Positions 1 to 6,087 of a stretch of 14,264 bases of DNA are shown here, in pieces. The notes under the pieces were generated by a model, which was given only the letters and a program-made list of their open reading frames with translations, did not search any database and was not told where the DNA came from. The position numbers and the translations under genes are program-made. Each line of letters starts with the position of its first letter. Within the stretch, counting starts at the first letter, position 1. Source of the DNA: Myxococcales bacterium (lineage in GTDB: Bacteria; Myxococcota_A; UBA9042; PHBI01; JAAZYN01); assembly GCA_014239625.1 (NCBI GenBank), contig JAAZYN010000026.1, positions 248 through 14,511 of the forward strand. The letters run 5' to 3'.

Positions 1-34
1 CGTAGACCGCTTCGATGAGGTCGGCCTTGGTCAT
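1..34 (-). CDS. HU/IHF-family DNA-binding protein, N-terminus only (probably IHF alpha)
   Basis: Only the first 11 codons are in the window; the gene runs off the left edge. They read MTKADLIEAVY, the typical opening helix of HU/IHF histone-like proteins, which bend DNA as dimers. The Val-Tyr pair after ADLIEA resembles IHF alpha of deltaproteobacteria more than HU. A GGAG ribosome-binding site lies about 8 bases upstream of the ATG. The gene starts 22 bases after the rplT stop codon on the same strand, so it is probably co-transcribed. ihfA is commonly found downstream of rplT-pheS-pheT, which supports the IHF reading, but pheST is missing here. Family assignment is reasonable; the choice between HU and IHF alpha is inference from 11 residues. 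Confidence 0.6.
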   Translation of the reverse strand, partial: MTKADLIEAVY

Positions 35-56
35 GTGTTGCGCTCCGCTGCTCGGT

Positions 57-410
57 CTAGGCTTGGGTACGGGCGAACTCGACCAGACGGGTGAACCCCG
101 CCGGATCGTGTACGGCAATGTCGGCTAGCATCTTTCGGTCGACGCCAACGTTGGATTTGGACAGGAGATGAATCAACTCTGAGTATTTCAGGTCGTTCAT
201 GCGGGACGCGGCGTTGATCCGAGTGATCCACAGGCGTCGGAACGCGCGCTTCTTCGTGCGGCGATCACGGTAGCTGTAGCCCCACGCCTTGAACACTGCG
301 TTCTTGGCTGTGCGGAACAACTTGCTGCGTCCACCCCGGAAGCCTTTGGCGGCTTTCAGGATCTTCTTTCGCCGACGGCGTGCTTTGTAACCACGTTTTA
401 CGCGAGCCAT
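57..410 (-). CDS. rplT: Large ribosomal subunit protein bL20
   Basis: This 117-residue protein matches bL20 along its whole usual length. It opens with MARVKRGYKARRRRKKILK, followed by the strongly basic GFRGGRSKLFRTAK stretch and the RRLWITRINAA motif. bL20 is an early 23S rRNA-binding assembly protein; the basic N-terminal extension threads into rRNA. In many bacteria it also represses translation of its own operon. An AGAGGT Shine-Dalgarno lies about 8 bases before the ATG. It follows rpmI with a 24-base gap and precedes an HU/IHF gene by 22 bases, all on the same strand, consistent with one transcript. Confidence 0.97.
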   Translation of the reverse strand: MARVKRGYKARRRRKKILKAAKGFRGGRSKLFRTAKNAVFKAWGYSYRDRRTKKRAFRRLWITRINAASRMNDLKYSELIHLLSKSNVGVDRKMLADIAVHDPAGFTRLVEFARTQA

Positions 411-434
411 TTCGATGACCTCTCGTCGCTGCCT

Positions 435-629
435 TCAGACCTTGAGCATACGCCGGACGAGCGGAGTATCCGCGTCGCTGACGAGCGTGGCCTTGCGTAG
501 ATTGCGTTTACGCTTCGGGCTTTTTTTGGTGAGGATGTGGCTCTTGAAAGCCTTGTTCCGGCGAATTTTTCCACGACCGGTGAGGCGAAATCGCTTGGCG
601 GCGCCCCGATGAGTTTTCTGCTTTGGCAT
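435..629 (-). CDS. rpmI: Large ribosomal subunit protein bL35
   Basis: This 64-residue basic protein begins MPKQKTHRGAAKRFRLTGRGKIRR, the standard bL35 start, and has the usual family length. The reading frame stays open upstream for 60 more codons, but that part is simply the tRNA-Val gene read as protein, so the ATG at 629 is the true start. The Shine-Dalgarno is weak (AGGT about 10 bases upstream). It is the first protein gene after the tRNA in a tRNA-Val/rpmI/rplT transcript. In most bacteria infC (IF3) sits directly upstream and carries much of the operon regulation; it is absent here. Confidence 0.96.
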   Translation of the reverse strand: MPKQKTHRGAAKRFRLTGRGKIRRNKAFKSHILTKKSPKRKRNLRKATLVSDADTPLVRRMLKV

Positions 630-688
630 GTCGGTCGACCTGGTGCGGAGCTTGGACCCTTCGGAGTGACCTTGGTCAGCAGGGATTT

Positions 689-763
689 TGGTAGGCACGG
701 GCGGGATTGAACCGCCGACTTCTGCCGCGTCAAGGCAGCGCTCTCCCACTGAGCTACGTGCCT
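689..763 (-). tRNA. tRNA-Val (anticodon GAC), CCA encoded
   Basis: A complete 75-base cloverleaf can be folded by eye on the minus strand. The acceptor stem is AGGCACG pairing with CGTGCCT (7 bp). T8-A9 follows, then a D-stem GCTC/GAGC with loop AGTGGGA. The anticodon stem CTGCC/GGCAG carries loop TTGACGC with anticodon GAC. The variable loop has 5 bases. The T-stem GGCGG/CCGCC encloses TTCAATC. The discriminator is A and CCA is genomically encoded at 689-691. GAC reads the valine codons GUC and GUU. The gene ends 59 bases before rpmI on the same strand and probably shares its transcript, so the tRNA would have to be cut out by RNase P and a 3' nuclease. Confidence 0.97.
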
Positions 764-824
764 GCAACAGCGATGGATCCAACTCGGATGCAAAGAATCT
801 GGCCACCATCGGTGGCGGCGGCGG

Positions 825-853
825 AAGCTAGCGTTAGTCCGGTACACCGTCAA
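825..853 (-). promoter_or_regulatory. Candidate sigma-70-type promoter for tRNA-Val/rpmI/rplT
   Basis: On the minus strand TTGACG (848-853) is followed, after a 17-base spacer, by TAGCTT (825-830). The -35 matches consensus at 5 of 6 bases and the -10 at only 3 of 6. It would start transcription near 818, about 55 bases before the tRNA. The 141 bases between the tRNA (763) and the divergent plus-strand gene (905) must hold promoters for both directions; no equally good plus-strand candidate is visible. Inferred from spacing and the -35 only. Confidence 0.4.
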
Positions 854-904
854 GTACAAATAGCGGAGCGATATGGTTTGTCCTGGTATTGACCCGGCTG
901 ACGC

Positions 905-1441
905 ATGCGTCATGATTCCGCGGTGGGGAACAAGACATGGCGAAATCGTGGCGACGCGGCGTGGATCGGACAGGTTCTCGATCGCGGGCGCACTCATCGC
1001 TTGTTCGGTCAACAGACCCTCTGGCGACGTCTGGTCGGACAGACCCTCGGCGAGGTGACAGCCTCGCTGGGGGTGAATGAACAAGGCGCCCTTCGGATCA
1101 TGGCGGGCAACGAAGCGGCTTGCCGAGAGGTGCTGGCCCGGGACAGTCACGTGCTCGCGGCCTGGAACGCGATGGCGGTTCGTCTTGGGGGACGCCGGGC
1201 AGAGCGGTTGGTGTGCTGGGTCAACCCACAGGTGGGACGCAACGCGCGGCGCGCGCACCCCGAGGTGACGCCCACGGCGCGTGCTACGGAGCCCGCGGCG
1301 CGGCCCGCCGCCGCCCTCGACCAGGACCTGGCTCGGCGGCTGGCGCCAGCCGAGGTCGCCGACCCTGAGATAGGGGCCGCGCTGGGGAGGATCGCCGCGA
1401 AGATAAAGGCGGCTTCCAGTGACGGGTCGGATGCCGCATAA
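905..1441 (+). CDS. DUF721 / DciA-like protein
   Basis: A 178-residue protein with the DUF721 pattern: a short basic N-terminus, then a core at about residues 35-107 built on the LWRRLVG-x-TL element. The core continues with a beta-strand GALRIMAGNEA, a helix with HVLAAWNAMAVRLG, and the strand RLVCWVNP. A low-complexity Ala/Pro/Arg linker follows. The C-terminal helix at about 136-170 (LAPAEVADPEIGAALGRI) matches the tail seen in many DUF721 proteins. DUF721 includes DciA, the ancestral loader or operator of the replicative helicase DnaB; that role is inherited from the family and not shown here. The ATG at 905 has no good Shine-Dalgarno, and an in-frame stop lies just upstream, so the true start could be a downstream codon such as GTG at 923. 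It is divergent from the tRNA and precedes a lipoprotein gene by 43 bases. Confidence 0.6.
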   Translation: MRHDSAVGNKTWRNRGDAAWIGQVLDRGRTHRLFGQQTLWRRLVGQTLGEVTASLGVNEQGALRIMAGNEAACREVLARDSHVLAAWNAMAVRLGGRRAERLVCWVNPQVGRNARRAHPEVTPTARATEPAARPAAALDQDLARRLAPAEVADPEIGAALGRIAAKIKAASSDGSDAA

Positions 1442-1484
1442 TGCGCCGGCCCCGCTTTCAGGCAGGTGGGGGCAAGGAGCCTCG

Positions 1485-2858
1485 ATGAGCCGTTGGATAG
1501 GACATCTGTTGCCGCTCGCTGTTGTGATGGCCACGTTCGGTGGCTGCTTCAGCGATGCGCCGCTGATCATCGGCGACGCCGACACGGTGCTGCCCGACGT
1601 GATCGGCGAAGAGGTCGACGGAGCCGCGGTCCCCCCGGATAAACCCGCTCAGCCCAACGCTTGCGAGACCTCGGCGGATTGCACCGGATCGCAGTGCCGC
1701 AGCGGTGTCTGCGTCGTAGACCCCCCCGGCAGCAGCGTCGGCGTGGTGACGAACACCGACAACGTCGCCACTGAGCAAGCTCCCAACCTGGCCTGCGTCG
1801 AGGTCGCCCCCGCCACCCCCGCCGGGCCGGCCACGGTCACCATGTTCGGTGCGGTGGCGCGTTTTGGAAATGGCAACAAGACCATCGACATCCAGGTGGA
1901 CGTGTTCGACGCTACGACCTTCGATCCATCGATTTGCGAGTCGCGCGCCACTCTGGAGGACAGGCTCCAGTGTTACCAGGATTACGGGGCCGACGGTCTG
2001 GGCGTGGCGCCTCTGGGGACGGCCCTGTCCGAGCCGGTGGTCCGAGCTCCGGCCGAGCTTCCCGCGAGCTGCCAGAGCGGCACCACCGACGAGGGGGACT
2101 CGTCGTTGTGTCCCATCGGTTACCTTTGCACGAAGACGGCCCCGCCCGACGAAACCTGGGCCTGCACTCCGCCCGAGCTACCGGAAAGCTGTCAGAAGCC
2201 TCTGGGCGACGAGGGGGACCACTCGCTGTGTCCGCTCGGCTATCGGTGTATCGAGGTGGGCCTCGATTGGCACTGCCTGGAGCAGTACGGCGTCTACGAG
2301 GTCGCCGGCATCCCGACCAACACGCCGCTCGTCCTCCGTAGCCGCGCCACGACGTTCACGAACAAGTGGCATGATTCCTACACCTTCAACGTGTACCTCT
2401 ACGCCGATCAGGCCGAGGCTGGCGATCGCATGCATTACGACGCGACCATGGTCTCGGAGGGGCAGTGGCGGCTCACCCCCAACACCGTGAGTCTGCCCCC
2501 GATCGGCGAAGGAAATGGCGTGATCGGGGGTCGCGTACGGGACTGCCGCAGCGATCGTGACAGCTGGCCGATCTCGCAGGTCGCGCTGGGGCTTGCCAAC
2601 CCGGCCGCAAAGATCGTCTTTTTCAACAACCTCGAGGACGACACTGTGCCCCTCCCGGACCGTGACGCGACCAACATCCTGGGCCGGTTCGCGGCCCTGG
2701 ATGTGCCCGCGGGGTGGAACGCCATGAGCGGGTCGGTGCGCATCGGGTCGGACGTCTTCACGCTCGGTGCCGTTGACGTCTACGTGTTCCCCGATAGCCT
2801 GTCTCTGGTGACCTTCCCTGGCTTGCAGCCACACTGGTCTCAAGCCCTCGCCCAATAA
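1485..2858 (+). CDS. Cys-rich lipoprotein with internal tandem Cys repeat, function unknown
   Basis: The protein has 457 residues. The ATG at 1485 is chosen because AAGGAG sits 5 bases upstream and it gives a clean signal peptide: MSRW, a hydrophobic stretch, then FGGC with Cys21 as the likely lipidated residue (the -3 Phe is atypical). The upstream ATG at 1419 would bury this signal. Mature features are a C-x5-C-x4-C-x4-C cluster at 60-76 (a pattern common in myxobacterial secreted proteins) and two tandem Cys modules at about 191-227 and 231-264. A Cys-poor C-terminal region of about 190 residues, probably beta-rich, follows. The next gene starts 19 bases downstream, suggesting an operon. 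I do not recognise a named family; an outer-membrane or surface location is inferred from the signal. Confidence 0.75.
   Translation: MSRWIGHLLPLAVVMATFGGCFSDAPLIIGDADTVLPDVIGEEVDGAAVPPDKPAQPNACETSADCTGSQCRSGVCVVDPPGSSVGVVTNTDNVATEQAPNLACVEVAPATPAGPATVTMFGAVARFGNGNKTIDIQVDVFDATTFDPSICESRATLEDRLQCYQDYGADGLGVAPLGTALSEPVVRAPAELPASCQSGTTDEGDSSLCPIGYLCTKTAPPDETWACTPPELPESCQKPLGDEGDHSLCPLGYRCIEVGLDWHCLEQYGVYEVAGIPTNTPLVLRSRATTFTNKWHDSYTFNVYLYADQAEAGDRMHYDATMVSEGQWRLTPNTVSLPPIGEGNGVIGGRVRDCRSDRDSWPISQVALGLANPAAKIVFFNNLEDDTVPLPDRDATNILGRFAALDVPAGWNAMSGSVRIGSDVFTLGAVDVYVFPDSLSLVTFPGLQPHWSQALAQ
2055..2276 (+). repeat. Two tandem Cys-module repeats inside the lipoprotein gene
   Basis: Unit 1 (2055-2165) and unit 2 (2175-2276) both encode ELP-[AE]-SCQ, then DEGD-x-SLCP-[IL]-GY-x-C, and end on a fourth Cys. 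Each unit has four cysteines in the same order. The DNA is also similar, including an identical GACGAGGGGGAC stretch in both. The pattern indicates an internal duplication that has since diverged; the four cysteines may form two disulfides per module. Confidence 0.8.
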
Positions 2859-2877
2859 GGCAAACGGACTTCGCCGC

Positions 2878-3573
2878 ATGCACACACACCCATCTCTGCT
2901 CGCCTCGCTGCTGCTCTGCGCTGCGGTCTCGTTCGGATCTTTCGCCTGTGAAAAAGAGAAGGTGCAGGTGAAGTCCCAGCGCAGCACCAAGACCGTGGAG
3001 TTGCCCCCCAAGCCGCCGCTCGAACCCCCGAAATACACCAAACAGCATGCGGACGGGGTCTGGACGGTCGAAGGGCTCCTCCGCAACAACAAGAAGGCGA
3101 TGGGAAATACCGTCAAGGTGCGCGGGAGCATCGTCAAGCTCGTGAAGTGCCCGCCGCCGGCGCCCCACACCGAGGAAGAGATAGCCAAGTTCAAAGCGCT
3201 GCATGACAAGTGGAAGAAGCTCGTGAAGTTGGGCAAGCGCATCAACAAGATCCCGCCCGACGAGCCGATCCTGAAGCCCAAAAAGCAGGCGCGCACCTGC
3301 AACCCGAGGCCCCAGGCCGTGCTTCAGGACACGCCCCCGAGCGACCGCTTCAAGCTGACCGTCGCGGGCTCCATGTACAGCCCGCTGGCGGTGTTCACCA
3401 ATGGGCAGGTGGTGACCATCGAGGGGGTCTTCGACATGGTCACACCCGACGGCCACTACATGAACCAGGATGGGCTCATGCACCTCAAGGACGTGCCTCA
3501 GGAGGACGATGACAAGGTGCAGGAAGCTCCAGGTGAAGCCGCGCCGGCCGCCGGCAAGAAGGCCAAGAAGTAG
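2878..3573 (+). CDS. Putative lipoprotein with OB-fold-like domain
   Basis: The protein has 231 residues. The N-terminus has a hydrophobic signal ending SFAC with Cys24 as a possible lipidation site (-3 Ser is not ideal), followed by a Pro/Lys-rich spacer to about residue 55. The remainder suggests a small beta-barrel: strands VWTVEGLLRN and TVKVRGSIVKLVKC (about 61-91), and later FKLTVAGS, QVVTIEGVFDMVTPDGHYMN and LMHLKDV (about 158-205). The GNTVKVRGSI and GQVVTIEGVF phrases are typical of OB-fold lipoproteins. Between them is a Lys-rich helical insertion (about 98-140), flanked by Cys91 and Cys141. The tail (209-231) is Glu/Ala/Lys-rich and probably disordered. It follows the Cys-rich lipoprotein by 19 bases. 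Shine-Dalgarno is weak. OB assignment is by eye, without a profile match. Confidence 0.65.
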   Translation: MHTHPSLLASLLLCAAVSFGSFACEKEKVQVKSQRSTKTVELPPKPPLEPPKYTKQHADGVWTVEGLLRNNKKAMGNTVKVRGSIVKLVKCPPPAPHTEEEIAKFKALHDKWKKLVKLGKRINKIPPDEPILKPKKQARTCNPRPQAVLQDTPPSDRFKLTVAGSMYSPLAVFTNGQVVTIEGVFDMVTPDGHYMNQDGLMHLKDVPQEDDDKVQEAPGEAAPAAGKKAKK

Positions 3574-3579
3574 CTGACC

Positions 3580-3612
3580 GCCGGAAGCCGCGCAGGTGTC
3601 GCGGCTTCCGGC
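3580..3612. terminator. 13-bp perfect hairpin between convergent genes
   Basis: GCCGGAAGCCGCG (3580-3592) is the exact reverse complement of 3600-3612, with a 7-base loop. It lies 6 bases after the plus-strand lipoprotein stop and 8 bases before the minus-strand psd stop, so it is placed to end transcription from both sides. There is no T-run on either strand, so a classical intrinsic terminator is not certain; it may act as an mRNA 3' end stabiliser or a Rho-assisted stop. Confidence 0.5.
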
Positions 3613-3620
3613 CGTCGCGC

Positions 3621-4427
3621 TCAGCGCGGCCTTGCTCGACGTTCGAAAAGGGGGCGCCCGACCTGCGTCATGTGCTCGATCGGTGACGCCGACGACAGCT
3701 CCAGGGCGTGTCTCTGGGCCATGATGACCACGGTGCTTCCGAGGTTGAAGGCGCCCAGCTCGTCCCCCTTGCATACCCGCGCTCCGGCGCTTGGCGTGAC
3801 GGTAATCCGGCTGACGTTGGTGGCGCCGACCATGACCACGGCGACCCACCCGAAGTCGTCGCTGTCGATGCGGATCACCGTACGCGCGTTCCGCGCCAGG
3901 AGACCGTCGATTCGCCCGATCGCAGCGGGCATGACCGGATAGCGTCGGCCGGGGATCCCGCGAACATCGGTGACCACCCCGTCGCATGGGCTGTGCACCC
4001 GGTGATAGTCACGTGGGCTCAGGTACAGGGTGGCGTAGGAGCCGCCCCTCAATCGGCCGGCCAGGCTGTCGTCGCCGAGGAGGTCGGCGAGGTTGAAGTC
4101 GCGGCCTTTGATCGCTTCCAGAACCAGGTCCTCGGAGATCGATCCAGCCGCGGCAAGTCGCGCGTCCGCTGGGCTGACGAGCACGTCCGGGCTTGCGTCG
4201 ACCGGCCGCGCTCCGTGCTTGAGCGCGCGGGTGAAGAACTCGTTGAAGGTCCGAAAACCGCCATCGGGGACGGCCGCTTCCGCCATGTTTACGTCGAACG
4301 CGGCGCAGAAGGCGGTGATCAGCCCCCGAAGGGCAGGGCGCGGAAGCTCCGCGTCGGCCACACGCTGCGCGAGTCGGCTCAGTCGTGGTCCGGCGATCGC
4401 CTCATACCAGATCTTTGGTGGTCGCAT
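3621..4427 (-). CDS. psd: Phosphatidylserine decarboxylase (pyruvoyl-dependent)
   Basis: The 268-residue proenzyme converts phosphatidylserine to phosphatidylethanolamine at the membrane. The self-cleavage site is LGST at 229-232; Ser231 would become the pyruvoyl group of the small alpha chain. The other parts of the triad are visible: Asp88 in SPADARL and His145 in the YHRVHSP motif (His142 next to it is also conserved in the family). FNEFFTR at 61-67 is a family landmark. The ATG at 4427 is preferred because AAGG lies about 6 bases upstream and it begins with the usual short N-terminus; an ATG at 4502 in the same frame adds 25 unconserved residues. The gene faces the lipoprotein pair tail to tail and has a long divergent region upstream. 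A pssA gene is not present nearby. Confidence 0.94.
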   Translation of the reverse strand: MRPPKIWYEAIAGPRLSRLAQRVADAELPRPALRGLITAFCAAFDVNMAEAAVPDGGFRTFNEFFTRALKHGARPVDASPDVLVSPADARLAAAGSISEDLVLEAIKGRDFNLADLLGDDSLAGRLRGGSYATLYLSPRDYHRVHSPCDGVVTDVRGIPGRRYPVMPAAIGRIDGLLARNARTVIRIDSDDFGWVAVVMVGATNVSRITVTPSAGARVCKGDELGAFNLGSTVVIMAQRHALELSSASPIEHMTQVGRPLFERRARPR

Positions 4428-4922
4428 ACTTGCCTTGTTGCCCTCTGGTCTCGTGCGCGGAGAGTGGTCGGGGATACCGGTGAGCGTTTCGGTCCAGCTC
4501 AAGAGGCGGGCCGACGCAGGACTGGGCGGTGTATCTCATGGAGGCGCGAGGCACGGCTGGGCTCGCAAAGCCCAGCGCGCACGGCCGGAACTCTACACAA
4601 ACGATACCAGCGCTGGATTTTGCATGGCGCTCGGAGCGACCCCCAAACGGCGTAGCGGTGGAAAGCGTGGAGCGCACCACCAAGCGGGTGACGTCGTATT
4701 CCACAACCGTCACGCCGAAGCGAGCACGCGCCGGTCAGGGTCGCGGAGCCGCCGGGTGCGGCCGGAGAAACGTGTATGATCCCGGATAGGGCGCTCGCAA
4801 ATTTGCGTAGAACGCTCTTCTTTGTGCACACTTGTGTTGCACTTGAGACAGGCCTCTGGTGTAGGAGCGTGGTGGCTGCTGAGGAATCCAGCTCAAACCG
4901 TCAGGGCCCCGGAAGGGTGACG
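4428..4922. promoter_or_regulatory. 495-base gene-free divergent region with palindromes
   Basis: The region lies between the psd start (minus) and the start of the unknown plus-strand gene. Reading frames here look like chance GC-rich frames, with no start signal or recognisable protein. It should contain both promoters, but no convincing -35/-10 pair was found on either strand; TATGAT at 4775-4780 on the plus strand is a -10-like element without a -35. Symmetric elements are: an 8-bp hairpin GCTGGGCT/AGCCCAGC with a 5-base loop (4556-4576), a 10-bp palindrome CCAGCGCTGG (4607-4616), a 12-bp perfect palindrome CGCAAATTTGCG (4796-4807), and an imperfect repeat GTGCACAC-TT-GTGTTGCAC (4824-4842). 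The stretch from 4799 to 4860 is locally more AT-rich, as expected near a promoter. Confidence 0.45.
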
Positions 4923-6077
4923 ATGCGTATGGTTGCGCCCCACGTGCTCAAAGAGTCGCTGGTGTTGCGCGCCAAAGAGAGAGCCGGCCTGTTCAAGTTG
5001 GTAGCCACCGACGCGACAGGTGGCGTGATGACGGCCTATGGCGGCGCCGAGCAGCCAGCCGCGGGGGACATCCTGTCGTTCTTGCCGGTGGACGAGGGCT
5101 TCGGTCCTGTCCGTCTGCTCGCGCGTGCCCTGGAGCCGGTGGAGTTTCCAGGCACGGTGACCCTTCACGTGGCCGTCCATTGGGTGGCCGTCACGACTCC
5201 CAGCGCTGCTCATCTGGCCAGGATTTTGGCGGTTATGGGGGTGCGGGTGCATCTCCCACCGGGGGTCGCCGAGGCCATGAAAGATGGCCGGGAGTTGGTG
5301 TACGAGCCGCTGACTCAGCGCGTCCGGATGATCGACATCCGTCAAGGGCATGTGCAACAGCCGACGGCGGACCTGGCGACGGGGATCGCCGAAACCATCA
5401 CTCGAACGCAGCTCGGGATCTTGGTGGAGACCGTCGCCGCGGACGAGAGCCGGTCGTGGAATCGGCCAGGAGACCCACGGCCCGACGATGAGGGCGCCGC
5501 CAACTCGAGCACCTCGGCCGGGCAACGTATAGACTCTCGCCGCACGAGCACGGGGCGTTGGAGCGCTGGTCGCCCTCCTGAAGACGCGCGCACGTCTGCC
5601 GAGGCGGGCAAGGATGGAGCCGGTGAGCTCGCGCCCAGCGGCAGCGGCGACAACCCCGGCTGCTACCGGATCGGAAATGACGCGACGGCGCCGCCGGCTG
5701 ACCGGGTGGCTCCAGAGACCCGTGATCGGTCTGCTGGGTCGATGGCTCCTCTTCCGGAGTTCGAGCGGGATCATGCGCCCGGCGAAGTCTCGGTGGGCGG
5801 GGCCTCTTTTCGGATGATCTGCGTCAGCCTCGGGCAGCGCTCCTGCACCTTCGAGATGCCGGACCACGGAGTGGCCATCGGCGCCGCCGTCACGGTAGGA
5901 GTCCCGGCCGATCCTCTGGAGACGGGCCTCATGGTGTGGGTGCCGGGCAGCCTGGAGCGGATTGAGCAGGGAGGACGACCTGGTCTGCTCCGGCTTCAGG
6001 TCCGCTTGCAGCCCACCGTGCCGCGCGCGTACCGGCGCCTCGTGCAGTATTGGTCACGTCTTCGACAGCGCCGGTGA
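4923..6077 (+). CDS. Uncharacterised two-domain protein with disordered linker (possibly degenerate PilZ-like)
   Basis: The protein has 384 residues. The ATG at 4923 is chosen for its GGAAGGG Shine-Dalgarno ending 5 bases upstream; the frame is open to 4776 but the extra 49 residues have no start signal. Three regions are visible. An N-terminal folded part (about 1-170) is rich in predicted beta-strands. A hydrophilic Ser/Gly/Arg/Pro linker (about 175-275) is probably disordered. A C-terminal part (about 285-384) alternates strands and ends with a basic helix YRRLVQYWSRLRQRR. The strand spacing of the C-terminal part, with VSLGQRS in the position of the PilZ D/N-x-S-x-x-G motif, recalls PilZ beta-barrels, but the c-di-GMP-binding arginines are not evident. 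No signal peptide or membrane segment is seen. The downstream phosphoesterase is translationally coupled. Function unknown. Confidence 0.65.
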   Translation: MRMVAPHVLKESLVLRAKERAGLFKLVATDATGGVMTAYGGAEQPAAGDILSFLPVDEGFGPVRLLARALEPVEFPGTVTLHVAVHWVAVTTPSAAHLARILAVMGVRVHLPPGVAEAMKDGRELVYEPLTQRVRMIDIRQGHVQQPTADLATGIAETITRTQLGILVETVAADESRSWNRPGDPRPDDEGAANSSTSAGQRIDSRRTSTGRWSAGRPPEDARTSAEAGKDGAGELAPSGSGDNPGCYRIGNDATAPPADRVAPETRDRSAGSMAPLPEFERDHAPGEVSVGGASFRMICVSLGQRSCTFEMPDHGVAIGAAVTVGVPADPLETGLMVWVPGSLERIEQGGRPGLLRLQVRLQPTVPRAYRRLVQYWSRLRQRR

Positions 6078-6087
6078 GCTGAATCAC

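Noticed and set aside
689..763. Integration of a mobile element at the tRNA-Val gene
   Set aside because: The tRNA 3' end is not repeated elsewhere in the window and no integrase, transposase or phage gene is present; flanking genes are housekeeping.
873..1058. 61-codon plus-strand frame with a GGAG ribosome-binding site overlapping the DUF721 gene start
   Set aside because: The start signal is better than that of the DUF721 gene, but the peptide shows no family features and most of it overlaps the DUF721 core in another frame. A leader peptide or a frameshifted true N-terminus cannot be excluded, but nothing positive supports it.
398..1585. Long minus-strand open frame of 395 codons across the tRNA and the DUF721 gene
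   Set aside because: It is antisense to a family-like protein and runs through the tRNA and rpmI; composition is typical of a GC-rich shadow frame with no start signal or recognisable motif.
4402..4831. Two overlapping minus-strand frames in the gap upstream of psd
   Set aside because: No ribosome-binding site, no recognisable motif, and the Arg/Pro/Ser-rich composition of a chance frame.
5962..6087. N-terminal extension of the metallophosphoesterase to ATG 5962
   Set aside because: It overlaps the upstream gene by 116 bases, the extra 42 residues are unlike the family, and the conserved sequence begins exactly at the TTG at 6088.
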